The notes below the pieces were generated by a model. The model was not told the DNA's origin, did not search any database, and was given only the letters and a program-made list of their open reading frames with translations. A DNA stretch of 64,000 nucleotides from Branchiostoma floridae. Lineage: Eukaryota > Chordata > Leptocardii > Amphioxiformes > Branchiostomatidae. The stretch is from positions 17,475,691-17,539,690 of the forward strand of contig NC_049995.1 of assembly GCF_000003815.2 (NCBI RefSeq). Direction: 5' to 3'. A program made the translations under genes and the position numbers. Shown one piece after another: positions 1 to 9,155 of the stretch (its first letter is position 1; the number at the start of each line of letters is the position of its first letter).

Positions 1-1704
1 GTACCAAGCATCATCTAAACTACCTTAAAGCTTAGTGTCAGTGTCCCTCGGACTTGATTGCTCTGAGATGGTTGTAAAATGAAAACTCAATTCTATTTAC
101 TGCACATTGTGTCAACAACTATCTACAGTAGATAGTTAAAGATCTTTATCAATTCGAACAAAAGAATTGATGCTGTGCCAGTTTGGTTCAAGAACAGTTG
201 TTTGAATTTTTGACTAGCGCAGGCAAGCAATCTCGAATCGTTCGAATCAAACTATAGAGCCCTGGGCTGTGCCGTAAAATACAGTCCTGGGAGTTAGAAC
301 ACCAATGGTTTCTCAGGGCTCTAGCCAGCGTCCGTTTTTCCGTCAATTGACGGAAATTTGCTGCGTGTGACGGAAAAATTTTAAAGCCAATCCGTCAACC
401 TTGATGGACAAAAATCCTTGGTGGAAGCTACAGGCGGCTTGGGGACGCCGTAAAAGCCACACACTGTTTGTTTTACTATTGTTTATGATTGTTGACAATG
501 TATGTCGGCGCCCTTTCGCATACGATAATCTCATTAAAAACCCGTTTTTCAAGGTCTCAGTTCAGTCTCTCTAACTCCTGGAATAGTGTTTTCGCGACAG
601 TGGGAATTGGCTGACGAAAAAAAATTTCGAGCTGGCTAGAGCCCTAATCAAACCTAAATATGGCTCGGGTACAATGTACCTTATGAAGGACAGAGACACT
701 TATCAGTTTGCCATCAAGCAAAAACATCTATGTGCAAGCCAAATAAATCTAACCCTTGTGAAATGGGGAATAATACTATTTTTAGACGATATACCAGCTT
801 CACATAATATGATTATGAACCTAATCACTTATACACACAAGAATATCTAACTTTCAGCTTGCTAAAGAAGCCTTAAATTTATTAACAAATTTGGATTGGT
901 TATGGGGTTGGGTAGCAGGCAAAGATAAGTACCCACCGGCCTACCAGATAAACCTGGTCTCATTAGTGTTAAACAGTTAAGTGATTGTGAACTTTCAGCT
1001 TGCTAAGGAAGCACTGGTTATGGGGTACTATAATAAGGCAGCAGGGACTTTAATATTCACTCACTCACTCACTTCAGTTTGCTAAGGCAGCAGTTTGGCA
1101 CCTAAGTTGTAATCATGGTTATGGGGTTAGGCAGCAGTGTATGTGTGTACGTGCTAACGCCAGGAGCTGGCCCCTTGCGTAGGGTAATACCACCCCTTAC
1201 AAGGTGATACCTTATTTGGCGGAGTACAAGACAGTGACACACCACATCTCCCGTCTGGGTGAATGTTCACGTCACTCACCATATATGGCTTACTGATTTT
1301 GGCTTAGTGTGTTCTACAGGGCTGTTAAGCTGAGAGATTTGAGTAATATCGCGTCAGTTAAGCACACAAGGATTGCAAAGGGGCTCCTCAAAGACTGTCA
1401 CAACATGGACCTTTATTACAACACGGCCGCTCAGTGCGAGATGGTACTAGTAGATACTCAAAGTACAACTCAGGTCACATGACCTAATTTACATACGGAG
1501 GTTACAGGGAAGTATACCAAGGTGGCATTGATTCAAAGGTTTATACTTTGTTTATACTTTGTTTTGTGGTACAGACATTATTATTTGCAATATTATACTG
1601 TACATGATATAGCAACAGTGCTGATAGCTGATAAAACTTAAAGTTTGTTAATTGATAGTCTACAGATTGGTAAAGTTTGATTATCACCTCTGACTCAGTC
1701 AGAT
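1..1704. other. Intergenic flank of the TRIM-NHL tandem unit
   Basis: No supportable gene. Parts of this stretch align by eye with the flanks of the other TRIM loci: the phrase around 170-200 (tgtgccagtttggttcaa) recurs near 9690, 25460 and 30710, and the phrase around 680-700 (tatgaaggacagagac) recurs near 9860, 25645 and 30885. It therefore looks like the upstream flank of a further TRIM copy lying off the left edge. A MITE sits at 315-645. From about 1050 to 1680 I see nothing I can name. Confidence 0.6.
315..645. mobile_element. MITE with perfect 15-bp terminal inverted repeats
   Basis: Starts AGGGCTCTAGCCAGC and ends GCTGGCTAGAGCCCT, a perfect 15-bp inverted pair about 330 bp apart. The paralogous flanks near 9800 and 30835 run from the 'aacaccgat' phrase straight to the 'aaata.ggc.cggg' phrase, so this sequence is an insertion. 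The CAGGG-like end suggests hAT, but I find no clean 8-bp target duplication. No coding capacity; the short frame on its minus strand is not credible. Confidence 0.6.
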
Positions 1705-2724
1705 TCAGAAGTTCTGGAATATGCTGACTTTGTTCTTTACCAAATCAGTTACCACCAGCTGTCCCTGTGTTGCCATGGCAACAGCACATGGGTGGCTCAT
1801 GTCTGTATTTACGTACGTAGAGATGTGTTTGAGCAGTAACGTCCTTGTTTTGAGGAATTTTCCTGTCTTGTCAAACATCTCCACACTACTGTTTCCCCAG
1901 TCTGCCACAATGATGTTACCGGCCCTGTCTGTACAGATGCCATGGGGAAACTTCAACTGACCTTCACCACTTCCCTCACCTCCAAACTGGAACAAAAACT
2001 GTCCGTCCACATTGTACACATAGACACAGTGGTTCTCACTGTCAGACACAAGAATGTTCCCTTCCCCGTTCACAGTGATGAACTGTGGGCACTTTATCCC
2101 CTGCTGCTGACCCACAGTTCTCACAAGTGCCCTATCTGGCCTGTACACCAAAACTTCACCTTGCAGGTTGGGCCAGTCTCCCGTGGTTTGTGTGATGAGG
2201 ATGTGGTTCCTCCTGGTGTCCACAGCAACTCTTCTGTGCCTCCCTGTCTGCTGTAGGTCAAACTTCCTCAGCACCCTGCCCTGTTTGTTGTACTGCACAG
2301 CAAAATGAGATGGGGCTAAGTCTGACACCACCCACAGGTTCCCCTCCCCGTCCATGGCCACACCCTGTGGTTGCATCTTCTGATCACCTGACACGACTGT
2401 TGGGAACTGTCTCACAAATGTTCCCTGCAGGGTGAAGACTTGGATTCTCTGGTTCCTACAGTCTGACACAAAGATCTCCCCTTCATCTGACACTGTAACA
2501 CCGTGTGGATTATCAAACTGTCCTGTTCCCATTCCCCTTTCACCAAATGTCACTTTATGTGGCTGACGTCTTTGGTTACCATGGTGATGACCTGTGCCCC
2601 CTGCTGCACCATTACCAGATGCAGGTGCTTCTCGGATTGTTGCAAGTGCTTCTGGGATTGGTGCAGATGGGAGGGACTGTATTTTCTCCACGTTCTCACT
2701 GTGACTTTGTTGTGATTCAGACAA
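1705..2724 (-). pseudogene. TRIM-NHL locus 1, downstream part: coiled-coil remnant plus NHL propeller
   Basis: A 339-codon frame. It begins inside a coiled coil (SESQQSHSEN), passes through a short Pro/Ala linker and a His-rich GTGHHHGNQ motif, then six NHL-type blades ending VTDLVKNKVSIFQNF. There is no RING or B-box. Compared with the intact paralog at 32219-34057 most of the coiled coil and linker is deleted: the frame jumps from 'VEKIQ' to 'SLPSAP' at about 2676-2680, a point where both parents read CAG. The last blade also has about 12 extra residues (TRTLLLKHISTYVN). The coiled-coil stub matches locus 3 (SESQQSHSDN) better than locus 1 (SESGENHTN). The frame is offset from the upstream part at 2717-4312, so the two cannot be read as one protein without a shift. 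NHL propellers bind RNA or protein partners in known TRIM-NHL proteins. Confidence 0.75.
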
Positions 2725-4312
2725 GAGGTGGTCTTTTCTCTGTGTGAGTTTCTGCAGTTCTCACAAGTGTCCCATCTGGCCTGAACACCAAAACTTCACC
2801 ATGCAGCTCAGAATATTGTCCTTTGGTTTTTGTTGTTGCGATGAGGATGTGGTTCCTCCTGGTGTCCACGGCAACTCCTTTGTACCACCCTGTTTTCTGT
2901 AGAGCAAACTTCCTCAGCACCTCACCCAGTTTGTTGTACTGCACAGCAAAATAAGCAGCAAAGCGTGTCCTCCCCACCACCCACAGGTTCCCCTCTCCAT
3001 CCATGGCAACATCATCTGGGTATATTTTCTTCTCACCTGACACGACTGTCGAGAACTGTCTCACAAATGTTCCTTGCAGGGTGAAGACTTGGATTCTCTG
3101 GTTCTCCCTGTCTGCCACAAAGATCTCCCCTTCATCTGACACAGTAACACCAACTGGATCCCAAAACTGTCCTGTTCCTGATCCCCTTTCACCAAATGTT
3201 ACTTTCTGTGGCTGATGTGTTTGGTTACCATGGTGATGACCTGTGCCCCTTGCTGCATCATTACTAGATGCAGGTGCTGCTGTGATTGGTGCAGGTTCTG
3301 CTGTGATTGGTGCAGGTTCTGCTGTGATTGGTGCAGGTTCTGCTGGGATTGGTGCAGGTTCTGCTGGGATTGGTGCAGGTTCTGCTGGGATTGGTGTAGA
3401 TGGGAGAGACTGGATCGTCACATACCCCAATACTGGCACTGGGGTGTCTGTGGGCTCAAAGACAGCAGGCTGGGTTTGTACAGGAGTTGGTGCTGCTTTT
3501 CCTCTGTACTTTCCTAGCACCTCTGTCAAAGCGGTTTGCTGACTGAGAAACTTGACCCATCCCTGCTGCAGTTCTTGTTCTGCTCGATCACAGGCAGCAG
3601 ACAGTTCATTGACATCTGCCAACACTCTGTCCCTCTCAGTCTGTATTCTGTCCAAGATGTTTGTGTGATTTTCTCCAGATTCAGACAAGAGGTGGTCTCT
3701 TCTCTCTGTGAGTTTCTGCACCATTTGGTTGTAAGCCTGAATGATGCTGTTGTCTCTCTGCTGTTTCTGTTCATTCAGGGTTTTCTCTTTTCCCCCCAGA
3801 CTTCTGATGAAGCTTAAGTAATTTTCCATGATGTTCCTCCCCTCATTGATAAAGGGCTGGACTGTAGATCTCATTTCATGTGCAGCTTTTCTAAGGCCTG
3901 TGGTAGGATGTCCATCATGGTCTTCTTCACAACACTCAGTACAAACTGGCACGTTACACTGCTTACAGTAGAGCTTGACTTCCTCTGTGGGGTGAAAGCT
4001 GCACCTGTTTCTAGACTGGGGTTGCTCCCTTATTTCCTCTAAATGGTTTTCCTGTTTTTGGAGTTTCTCACACATATTTGCTGCCATGAGATTGTCTGGC
4101 AAACCTGCGACCCCCTGGGTTGGCAGCCTGACCTGCCGGCGACAGATTGGGCACTGGAAGGCCCCTCCCCTCCCTGCATGGTCCTGTAGACAGTTCTGAC
4201 AGAAGGTGTGCTGACAGGGCAGCACCTTGGACCTGGTGAACAGCTCCAGGCAGATGCTGCAGGACAGTTCTTCATGAACTTCTCTCTTCAAACCGGACGG
4301 TGCAGACCCCAT
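2717..4312 (-). pseudogene. TRIM-NHL locus 1, upstream part: RING, B-box2, coiled coil, three NHL blades
   Basis: A 531-codon frame from an ATG at 4312 (MGSAPSGLKREVHEELSC, the same start context as locus 2). The C3HC4 RING is intact (CSIC near residue 19, CQHTFCQNC, CPIC). It is followed by a B-box2 (CSFHPTEEVKLYCKQC...), a long coiled coil, a linker with repeated EPAPI(P/T)A heptads, and three NHL blades. The third blade stops at GTLVRT, where sequence from another copy's coiled coil is joined at about 2755-2757 in the wrong frame, giving a short out-of-frame tail and a stop. RING plus B-box plus coiled coil would be enough for an E3 ubiquitin ligase module, but the propeller is incomplete. 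It could be expressed as a truncated protein; I treat the locus as broken. An assembly collapse between two copies is the main alternative. Confidence 0.8.
3275..3400 (-). repeat. 21-bp tandem repeat encoding Pro/Ala heptads in the TRIM linker
   Basis: About six copies of a 21-bp unit (plus strand tctgctgtgattggtgcagg plus t) lie in frame in the linker between coiled coil and NHL domain. They encode EPAPITA or EPAPIPA. The other loci have only one to three degenerate copies here, so the linker length varies by repeat slippage. Confidence 0.85.
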
Positions 4313-5520
4313 GATTTTTTTCCTGCTAAGTGCAGCTCCACCTCAAACCAAAGTCTAGTTTGGCACATGTTTGCTTTGGGCTGGACTAACAGCTGACTCC
4401 GAATCAAATTTTAAGGTAGCCTGGATACCAGACCCCAGCTGGATCTCAAAAATATTAATCGTGTGGGGGGCTGGTCTTATGACTGTAACGTTAGAAACAC
4501 TGTCAGAAGCTTTAAACAGCCTTTGTTCAAAGGGAGGAGAACCTAGGATTGATGACCACTGACACCCCAGGTAGCCAGCTATCGCAGTAGTGAATCGGAG
4601 ATTGGCTCAAGGGTGTACTGAGTTATTTTTTTAAAAGAACAACAGAACTTTGTTCAAAGTTGCAAGCTCAGGTATACCTTTGGTTGTCATGTTAACTAAA
4701 CTGAGATCTTGAGGTACATTTTGTAACAGCCTCTAACCTGGCAGGACATGGTGTGTCTTATCTACAGTTACTGTAGCTAATCTACATTTCATCTGTTAGC
4801 GGGTTACTGTTGTGAATTCAAAAATACAGACGGGTGACTTTAGCCAATCATGGCTGGAGTGTAAATTGCCTCCTGCTGATCCTGCTGCTATGCTATTGGT
4901 TGAGATTTTGGCCACTATTTCGGCAAACACGAGAGAAAGACCTTAATAATATTAATAATCTGGTCTGGCCAGAACCCCACATGATAGATATCTTTGAGAA
5001 CAGGTTGGGGGCAGTCCTCTTATTAAACTTACAGGCCACTTGCTATTAGGTAATAGAAAATAGGAAACCACAAAAATCTTATTAGTAATTTTTCCCTATC
5101 AGTGTGAGTATACCCCGATGTACATTTAGGCTCCGATTCCCCAACGTGACAGTTGGTTTAAACAAAAATTAATGATTAATGATGAAAGCAAGCAGTCTGG
5201 GAGGTGCAGGTGCTTATTTGACCTGAAAGGGTTGTATCAAATGATAACTCAATTCTATTTTAAGTATTTAATGCAATTCCTTTTTTATAGACAGTCTATT
5301 GATGAAAAAGGAATTTGACATTCAATCGAGCTCATATATAGCAAGCTGGCTGGTGTTTTCTTCTCTGATAAAATGAAAATGTGTTTAACCATAGGGTAGT
5401 CATTTGCATGCAGTTCTTTGGTGAGTCAACAGAGGGCAGCAGCAGTTCTATGGCACAATTTTGATAGTAGGATCAAGGAGGTTATATAACCTCCTTGGTA
5501 GGATTATCCGATATGATAAT
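4313..5520. other. Upstream flank of TRIM locus 1
   Basis: No gene. It aligns with the upstream flanks of loci 2 to 4 (for example caaaccaaagtctagtttgg near 4345, 29375 and 34094, and taagcaagcagtctgggagg-like phrases near 5190, 24840, 29650 and 34350), so it is part of the duplicated unit. A degenerate MITE beginning 'tagcctggatacca' lies at about 4424-4480. A short inverted pair around 5471-5500 (gatcaaggaggt ... acctccttggt) belongs to a motif that recurs later in the window. The flank is interrupted at 5521 by the LTR retrotransposon and resumes at 9156. Confidence 0.6.
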
Positions 5521-5679
5521 TGTTAAGCTTACTTTACGTCCCTCTTTACTTAGGGATAAATAAGCACACTGACACACACATCTAAGTCCACGTGAGTGTA
5601 TTCTCAGAAACTCCACATTCCACACTGGGCTGTTCCATTCGTGAGGGGGGTAGGCTATTCTAATCTAGGTAATCTAACA
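5521..5679 (-). repeat. 3' LTR (159 bp) of the LTR retrotransposon
   Basis: Bounded by TGTTA and TAACA and preceded by target-site copy ATAAT. Identical to the partner LTR at 8997-9155 except G for A near position 5669. Confidence 0.93.
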
Positions 5680-5697
5680 TTCCCCCTTTTTTCTTTA
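5680..5697 (-). other. Polypurine tract
   Basis: Read on the minus strand the bases directly before the 3' LTR are AAAGAAAAAAGGGGGAA, the expected position and composition for the plus-strand primer. Confidence 0.85.
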
Positions 5698-6079
5698 CAT
5701 ACTAGTAAGTTAAAACAATGAAATCTATTTAACACTGTATTAAATTCTCGGAAACAATAGAACTAAAAAGGTTACATATGAACTAAAAAGGTTACATAAT
5801 TTAAAGATTACATTTCTCGATGACAATGTGTATTTCTCCCCTTGTTTTTCATTTTTTGCTACTCTACATCAACGTTATGTGTGTTTAAACAATGAATTCT
5901 GTTAACAGTCTAAAACTAAAGAACTGTAAAGTTTAGATACTAAGGCTGTAAAAATACTGTTGATGAACAAATATTTTTATGGCAGTGTAGGCAAAAAAAT
6001 GTACAGAATGTTATACAATACATTCTTTGCAATACGGTGATACAATAAACTCCTTTCATCACAGAAGTGTCATACAAAA

Positions 6080-6515
6080 TACTTGTCTCATTACCACAGA
6101 GTAATACAATATACCATCTTGTCTCATTTTGATTACAAGAGAAATACAATATGCTGTCTTGTCTCATCACAAGAGTACTACTGTAACAATATGCTGTCTT
6201 GTCTCATCACCACAAGAGTAATACAATATACCGTCTTGTCTCATCACCACAAGAGTAATACAATATACCGTCTTGTCTCATCACCACAAGAGAAATACAA
6301 TATACCGTCTTGTCTCATCACCACAAGAGAAATACAATATACCGTCTTGTCTCATCACCACAAGAGTAATACAATATACCGTCTTGTCTCATCACCACAA
6401 GAGTACTACAATATGCTGTCTTGTCTCATCACCACAAGAGTAATACAATATACCGTCTTGTCTCATCACCACAAGAGTACTACAATATGCTGTCTTGTCT
6501 CATCACCACAATAGT
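6080..6515. repeat. 37-bp minisatellite inside the LTR retrotransposon
   Basis: About twelve copies of a 37-bp unit (core gtctcatcaccacaagag then taatacaatataccg) with variants TAA/GAA/GTACTAC after the core. Open frames across it on either strand are translations of the repeat and are not genes. Confidence 0.9.
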
Positions 6516-6985
6516 AGTACAATGCACTTCTCCAAAACATCAGTGTACAACAAACAATATTATACTCATCATTAAACAAATGCTTCTCCAACTCATCAGT
6601 GTATAACAAACTCTTCTTAGTGTAATACAATGCACTTCTCCAAAACATCAGTGTACAACAAACAATATACTCATCATTAAACAAACACTTCTCCAACACA
6701 TCAGTGTATAAAAAACTCTTCTTAGTGTAATACAATGCACTTCTCCAAAACATCAGTGTACAACAAACAATATACTCATCATTAAACAAACACTTCTCCA
6801 ACACATCAGTGTATAAAAAACTCTTCTTAGTGTAATACAATGCACTTCTCCAAAACATCAGTGTACAACAAACAATATACTCATCATTAAAACATACTCA
6901 TCATTAAACAAACACTTCTCCAACACATCAGTGTATAATAAACAATATACTCATCATCAAACATACTCATCATTAAACTTCCCCT
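6505..6985. repeat. ~107-bp tandem repeat inside the LTR retrotransposon
   Basis: About four copies of a ~107-bp unit containing acttctccaaaacatcagtg and actcatcattaaacaaac, directly adjoining the 37-bp array. Each unit itself contains two related halves (ccaaaacatcagtgtac and ccaacacatcagtgtat). Confidence 0.88.
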
Positions 6986-7240
6986 GTGTCCTTATTTGAT
7001 TTGAATGTTCGTATGACTTTCAATGTCCTTATGGCAATTTGACCATATGTCCTGTTGAGTGTTGTTACGACCTTTAATATGGATTTGGCAGGCACACCTT
7101 TTTCCGGCATAATTTCCGCCAGAGTGCTGCCACTGTGCTCAGAAAAGAACTGCTGGTTTTACTGACTTGGGCTTCTGCATTAGCGTTTTCTGTGTTGACT
7201 TCTTGACTGATTTGGCCTTCTGAGCATTCAGTTTCTACTA

Positions 7241-8587
7241 TCATATAATGATAGGTGTGTTGTCTTCTGTGTTGCCTTCTTTGTTGTCATCTTTGTTGAC
7301 GTCTTGACTGATTGGGCCTTCTAGGCTTTCAGTTTCTACTATGACAGGCTGTTCTACCAGCGCCTGTTTTTCCTGACGGCTTTCAAGTTTTTCAAGGCGA
7401 CCAACCGCGTCCTGGTACTTCTTTGTCAGGCTTTCAGTCCGGAGAATGACGCTGTTTAGATCCGTCTGTAACTGTTGAGTTTTGTCTTTCTCCGTAGCTA
7501 TCACTTCTCTCATGGAGCTGTTCTCATATCTCAACTGATCAGTCAACAATTGCAACTGTGAAACGTCATCCTCTGTCTGCTCACCTAGAGATTTGAGTTC
7601 TTGATTGGCTTTGGTCAATGTGGCATTTTTCTCCTTGAGATCAGCAATGTTAACTTGGGCAGTCTGGAGATCAGTCTTAAGACTTGCAATCTGTGCTGCA
7701 TGCCTGACTTGGAGGGCAGCTAGCTCTTTATGTGGCAGTGCTGCTGCTGACGGAGCACTATCCTCTGCATGGCACTTGCTCTTATCAGTTCCCTGGGTCA
7801 CTGTGAACACCTCATTGACCCTGTGTGGCTTATCCACTAAGGGAACACAGTAGTGGCCAGATGCCGTCAACTTGAGGTCGACGTTCTTGCCAAATATTGT
7901 GGCCCTGTCCTCCTGCGTGTGCAGTACCACACCAGCCGTCTTCATGGCATCTAAAGACAGCAGTAACGGAATGTCCCGGTTTACAACATCGGTTGATATC
8001 AGCACCTGTCTGTCAGCTATGTTCGCAGGGATTCGGTATCTTCCCAAGGAAGGTAATGTCTCGTCCCCTCCAAACTTGAACACATGGGAACTGGTGTCTC
8101 GTGTGACATTCACCCGTGCCGTCTTATCCAAAACCGATAAGTACTTATCCAACCACGCACGACCGCATACAGTGGAGGAACATGCCGAGTCGAGGACAGC
8201 ACATAACGCATTCTCTACGGACCCTTCCGACATCATGCACTCGGAAGCACCATGGGTATACATCACTGTAAACTTGGTACCTTCATCCAACTGAGCTTCA
8301 GTCTCTGTTGTATATGCCTCCTCTGTCGTCGCATGTGGGCAGGAGTCGCGCAAATGTTTGAACGAACCACACTCATAACATCGAAGATAATCTCCATTTC
8401 TTGACCTGGGGTTACAATGGCCAGATTCCCGTGAAGTCGACCTTTGACCCCCTGACCTATATTCACGGTAGTCCTGGCCGCCGCGATCTTGTGCACTCCG
8501 ACCCCTCCCGGCTGACTTGTTTTGATTAGGCTTCCGGTTCCATTTTGTGAACCCCCCACGTCTGGTACACCTCCCGGTCTGCCACGT
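7241..8587 (-). CDS. Zinc knuckle, retropepsin and coiled-coil frame of the LTR retrotransposon
   Basis: Open in one frame from just after a TAA (8588-8590) to the stop at 7241. An Arg/Gly-rich stretch leads to a CCHC knuckle CYECGSFKHLRDSCPH (about 8377-8330). Next is an aspartic protease domain with AVLDSACSSTVCG (Asp codon near 8191; DSA replaces the usual DSG/DTG) and the second signature DIPLLLSLDAM, ending near SGHYCVPL. About 130 residues of heptad-like sequence follow (NIADLKEKNATLTKANQELK, then ...LRYENSSMREVIATEKD) and an acidic tail. Retropepsins process Gag; the coiled coil in place of integrase/RT is unusual. The frame has no stops, yet its first Met is uncertain: it may be read only by suppression of the TAA, or the TAA may be a simple nonsense mutation. 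Confidence 0.75.
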   Translation of the reverse strand, partial: TWQTGRCTRRGGFTKWNRKPNQNKSAGRGRSAQDRGGQDYREYRSGGQRSTSRESGHCNPRSRNGDYLRCYECGSFKHLRDSCPHATTEEAYTTETEAQLDEGTKFTVMYTHGASECMMSEGSVENALCAVLDSACSSTVCGRAWLDKYLSVLDKTARVNVTRDTSSHVFKFGGDETLPSLGRYRIPANIADRQVLISTDVVNRDIPLLLSLDAMKTAGVVLHTQEDRATIFGKNVDLKLTASGHYCVPLVDKPHRVNEVFTVTQGTDKSKCHAEDSAPSAAALPHKELAALQVRHAAQIASLKTDLQTAQVNIADLKEKNATLTKANQELKSLGEQTEDDVSQLQLLTDQLRYENSSMREVIATEKDKTQQLQTDLNSVILRTESLTKKYQDAVGRLEKLESRQEKQALVEQPVIVETESLEGPISQDVNKDDNKEGNTEDNTPIII

Positions 8588-8869
8588 TTACGATCTCTTG
8601 TTTGACACGAGGCATCGAAAAAGCACCCATATCATGTCATAGCCGTTCTCGGCCGTCATGTCCTCCATGGCAAGCCGGGAGGAGAGGAATTCCCGTGTCC
8701 CAAACTCATCCTTCGGCCCTTCGGGAAGACTGAGAAGGATCTCGATGCCACGTTGTTTCTTGGGAATCTTTGTGACCTGGTTCCAACACTGGATTTCAAA
8801 CCTGTATTGCTCATAAGTTTTAAGAGTAAGATCGAAGAGTGGGAGACGAGTCCGTTCACACGTCGCCAT
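8588..8869 (-). CDS. Gag N-terminal remnant of the LTR retrotransposon
   Basis: An ATG at 8869 opens a frame beginning MATCERTRLPLFDL and continuing through a gag-like motif (YEQYRFEIQCWNQVT, then GIEILLSLPEG), typical of invertebrate LTR-element Gag where a Trp-containing helix precedes an ALSLPE-type motif. It ends at TAA 8588-8590 after only 93 codons, in exactly the same frame as the zinc-knuckle/protease part. The central Gag helices expected between the LPEG motif and the Arg/Gly-rich region are mostly missing, so an internal deletion is likely. Confidence 0.7.
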   Translation of the reverse strand: MATCERTRLPLFDLTLKTYEQYRFEIQCWNQVTKIPKKQRGIEILLSLPEGPKDEFGTREFLSSRLAMEDMTAENGYDMIWVLFRCLVSNKRS

Positions 8870-8983
8870 CTTGGAAAGGTCGCGCTCGAAGCCTGTGCAC
8901 AGAAAATGTCCGAGAAATCGGGCACTGTCGACACCAGAGACCTAGAGACCCGGACCGTCGACTCTAAATGTCCAGAGTTGCAC

Positions 8984-8995
8984 CCTCTGCTACCA
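8984..8995 (-). other. Primer binding site for initiator Met tRNA
   Basis: Minus strand TGGTAGCAGAGG, one base after the 5' LTR. It is the exact complement of the 3' end of animal tRNA-iMet (CCTCTGCTACCA). Confidence 0.9.
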
Positions 8996-8996
8996 T

Positions 8997-9155
8997 TGTT
9001 AAGCTTACTTTACGTCCCTCTTTACTTAGGGATAAATAAGCACACTGACACACACATCTAAGTCCACGTGAGTGTATTCTCAGAAACTCCACATTCCACA
9101 CTGGGCTGTTCCATTCGTGAGGGGGGTAGGCTATTCTAATCTAAGTAATCTAACA
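8997..9155 (-). repeat. 5' LTR (159 bp) of the LTR retrotransposon
   Basis: Same 159-bp unit as 5521-5679 with one mismatch. It is followed by the second copy of the ATAAT target duplication (9156-9160). It would hold the element's promoter; no TATA box is obvious in so short an LTR. Confidence 0.93.

Larger units (their letters stand above)
5521..9155 (-). mobile_element. Young non-autonomous LTR retrotransposon (Ty1/copia-type or related)
   Basis: A complete structure of 3635 bp. Both ends carry 159-bp LTRs that begin TGTTA and end TAACA and differ at one base. The insertion is flanked by a 5-bp duplication ATAAT (5516-5520 and 9156-9160). In minus-strand orientation the 5' LTR is followed after one base by a perfect 12-nt tRNA-iMet primer site, and the 3' LTR is preceded by a purine tract. 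The internal part encodes a gag remnant, a CCHC zinc knuckle and a retropepsin, but no reverse transcriptase, RNase H or integrase is visible; a coiled coil and two minisatellites occupy that space. The near-identical LTRs imply a recent insertion, so the enzymes were presumably supplied in trans. The superfamily call is an inference from the LTR ends, primer site and 5-bp duplication. Confidence 0.9.

Noticed and set aside
6083-6514. 143-codon open frame (repeated IQYTVLSHHHKSNTI)
   Set aside because: Translation of the 37-bp minisatellite; 37 is not a multiple of three, so the periodic peptide arises from three-unit cycles and not from coding constraint.
6466-6858. 130-codon minus-strand frame (repeated MFWRSALYYTKKSFLYTDVL)
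   Set aside because: Translation of the ~107-bp tandem repeat.
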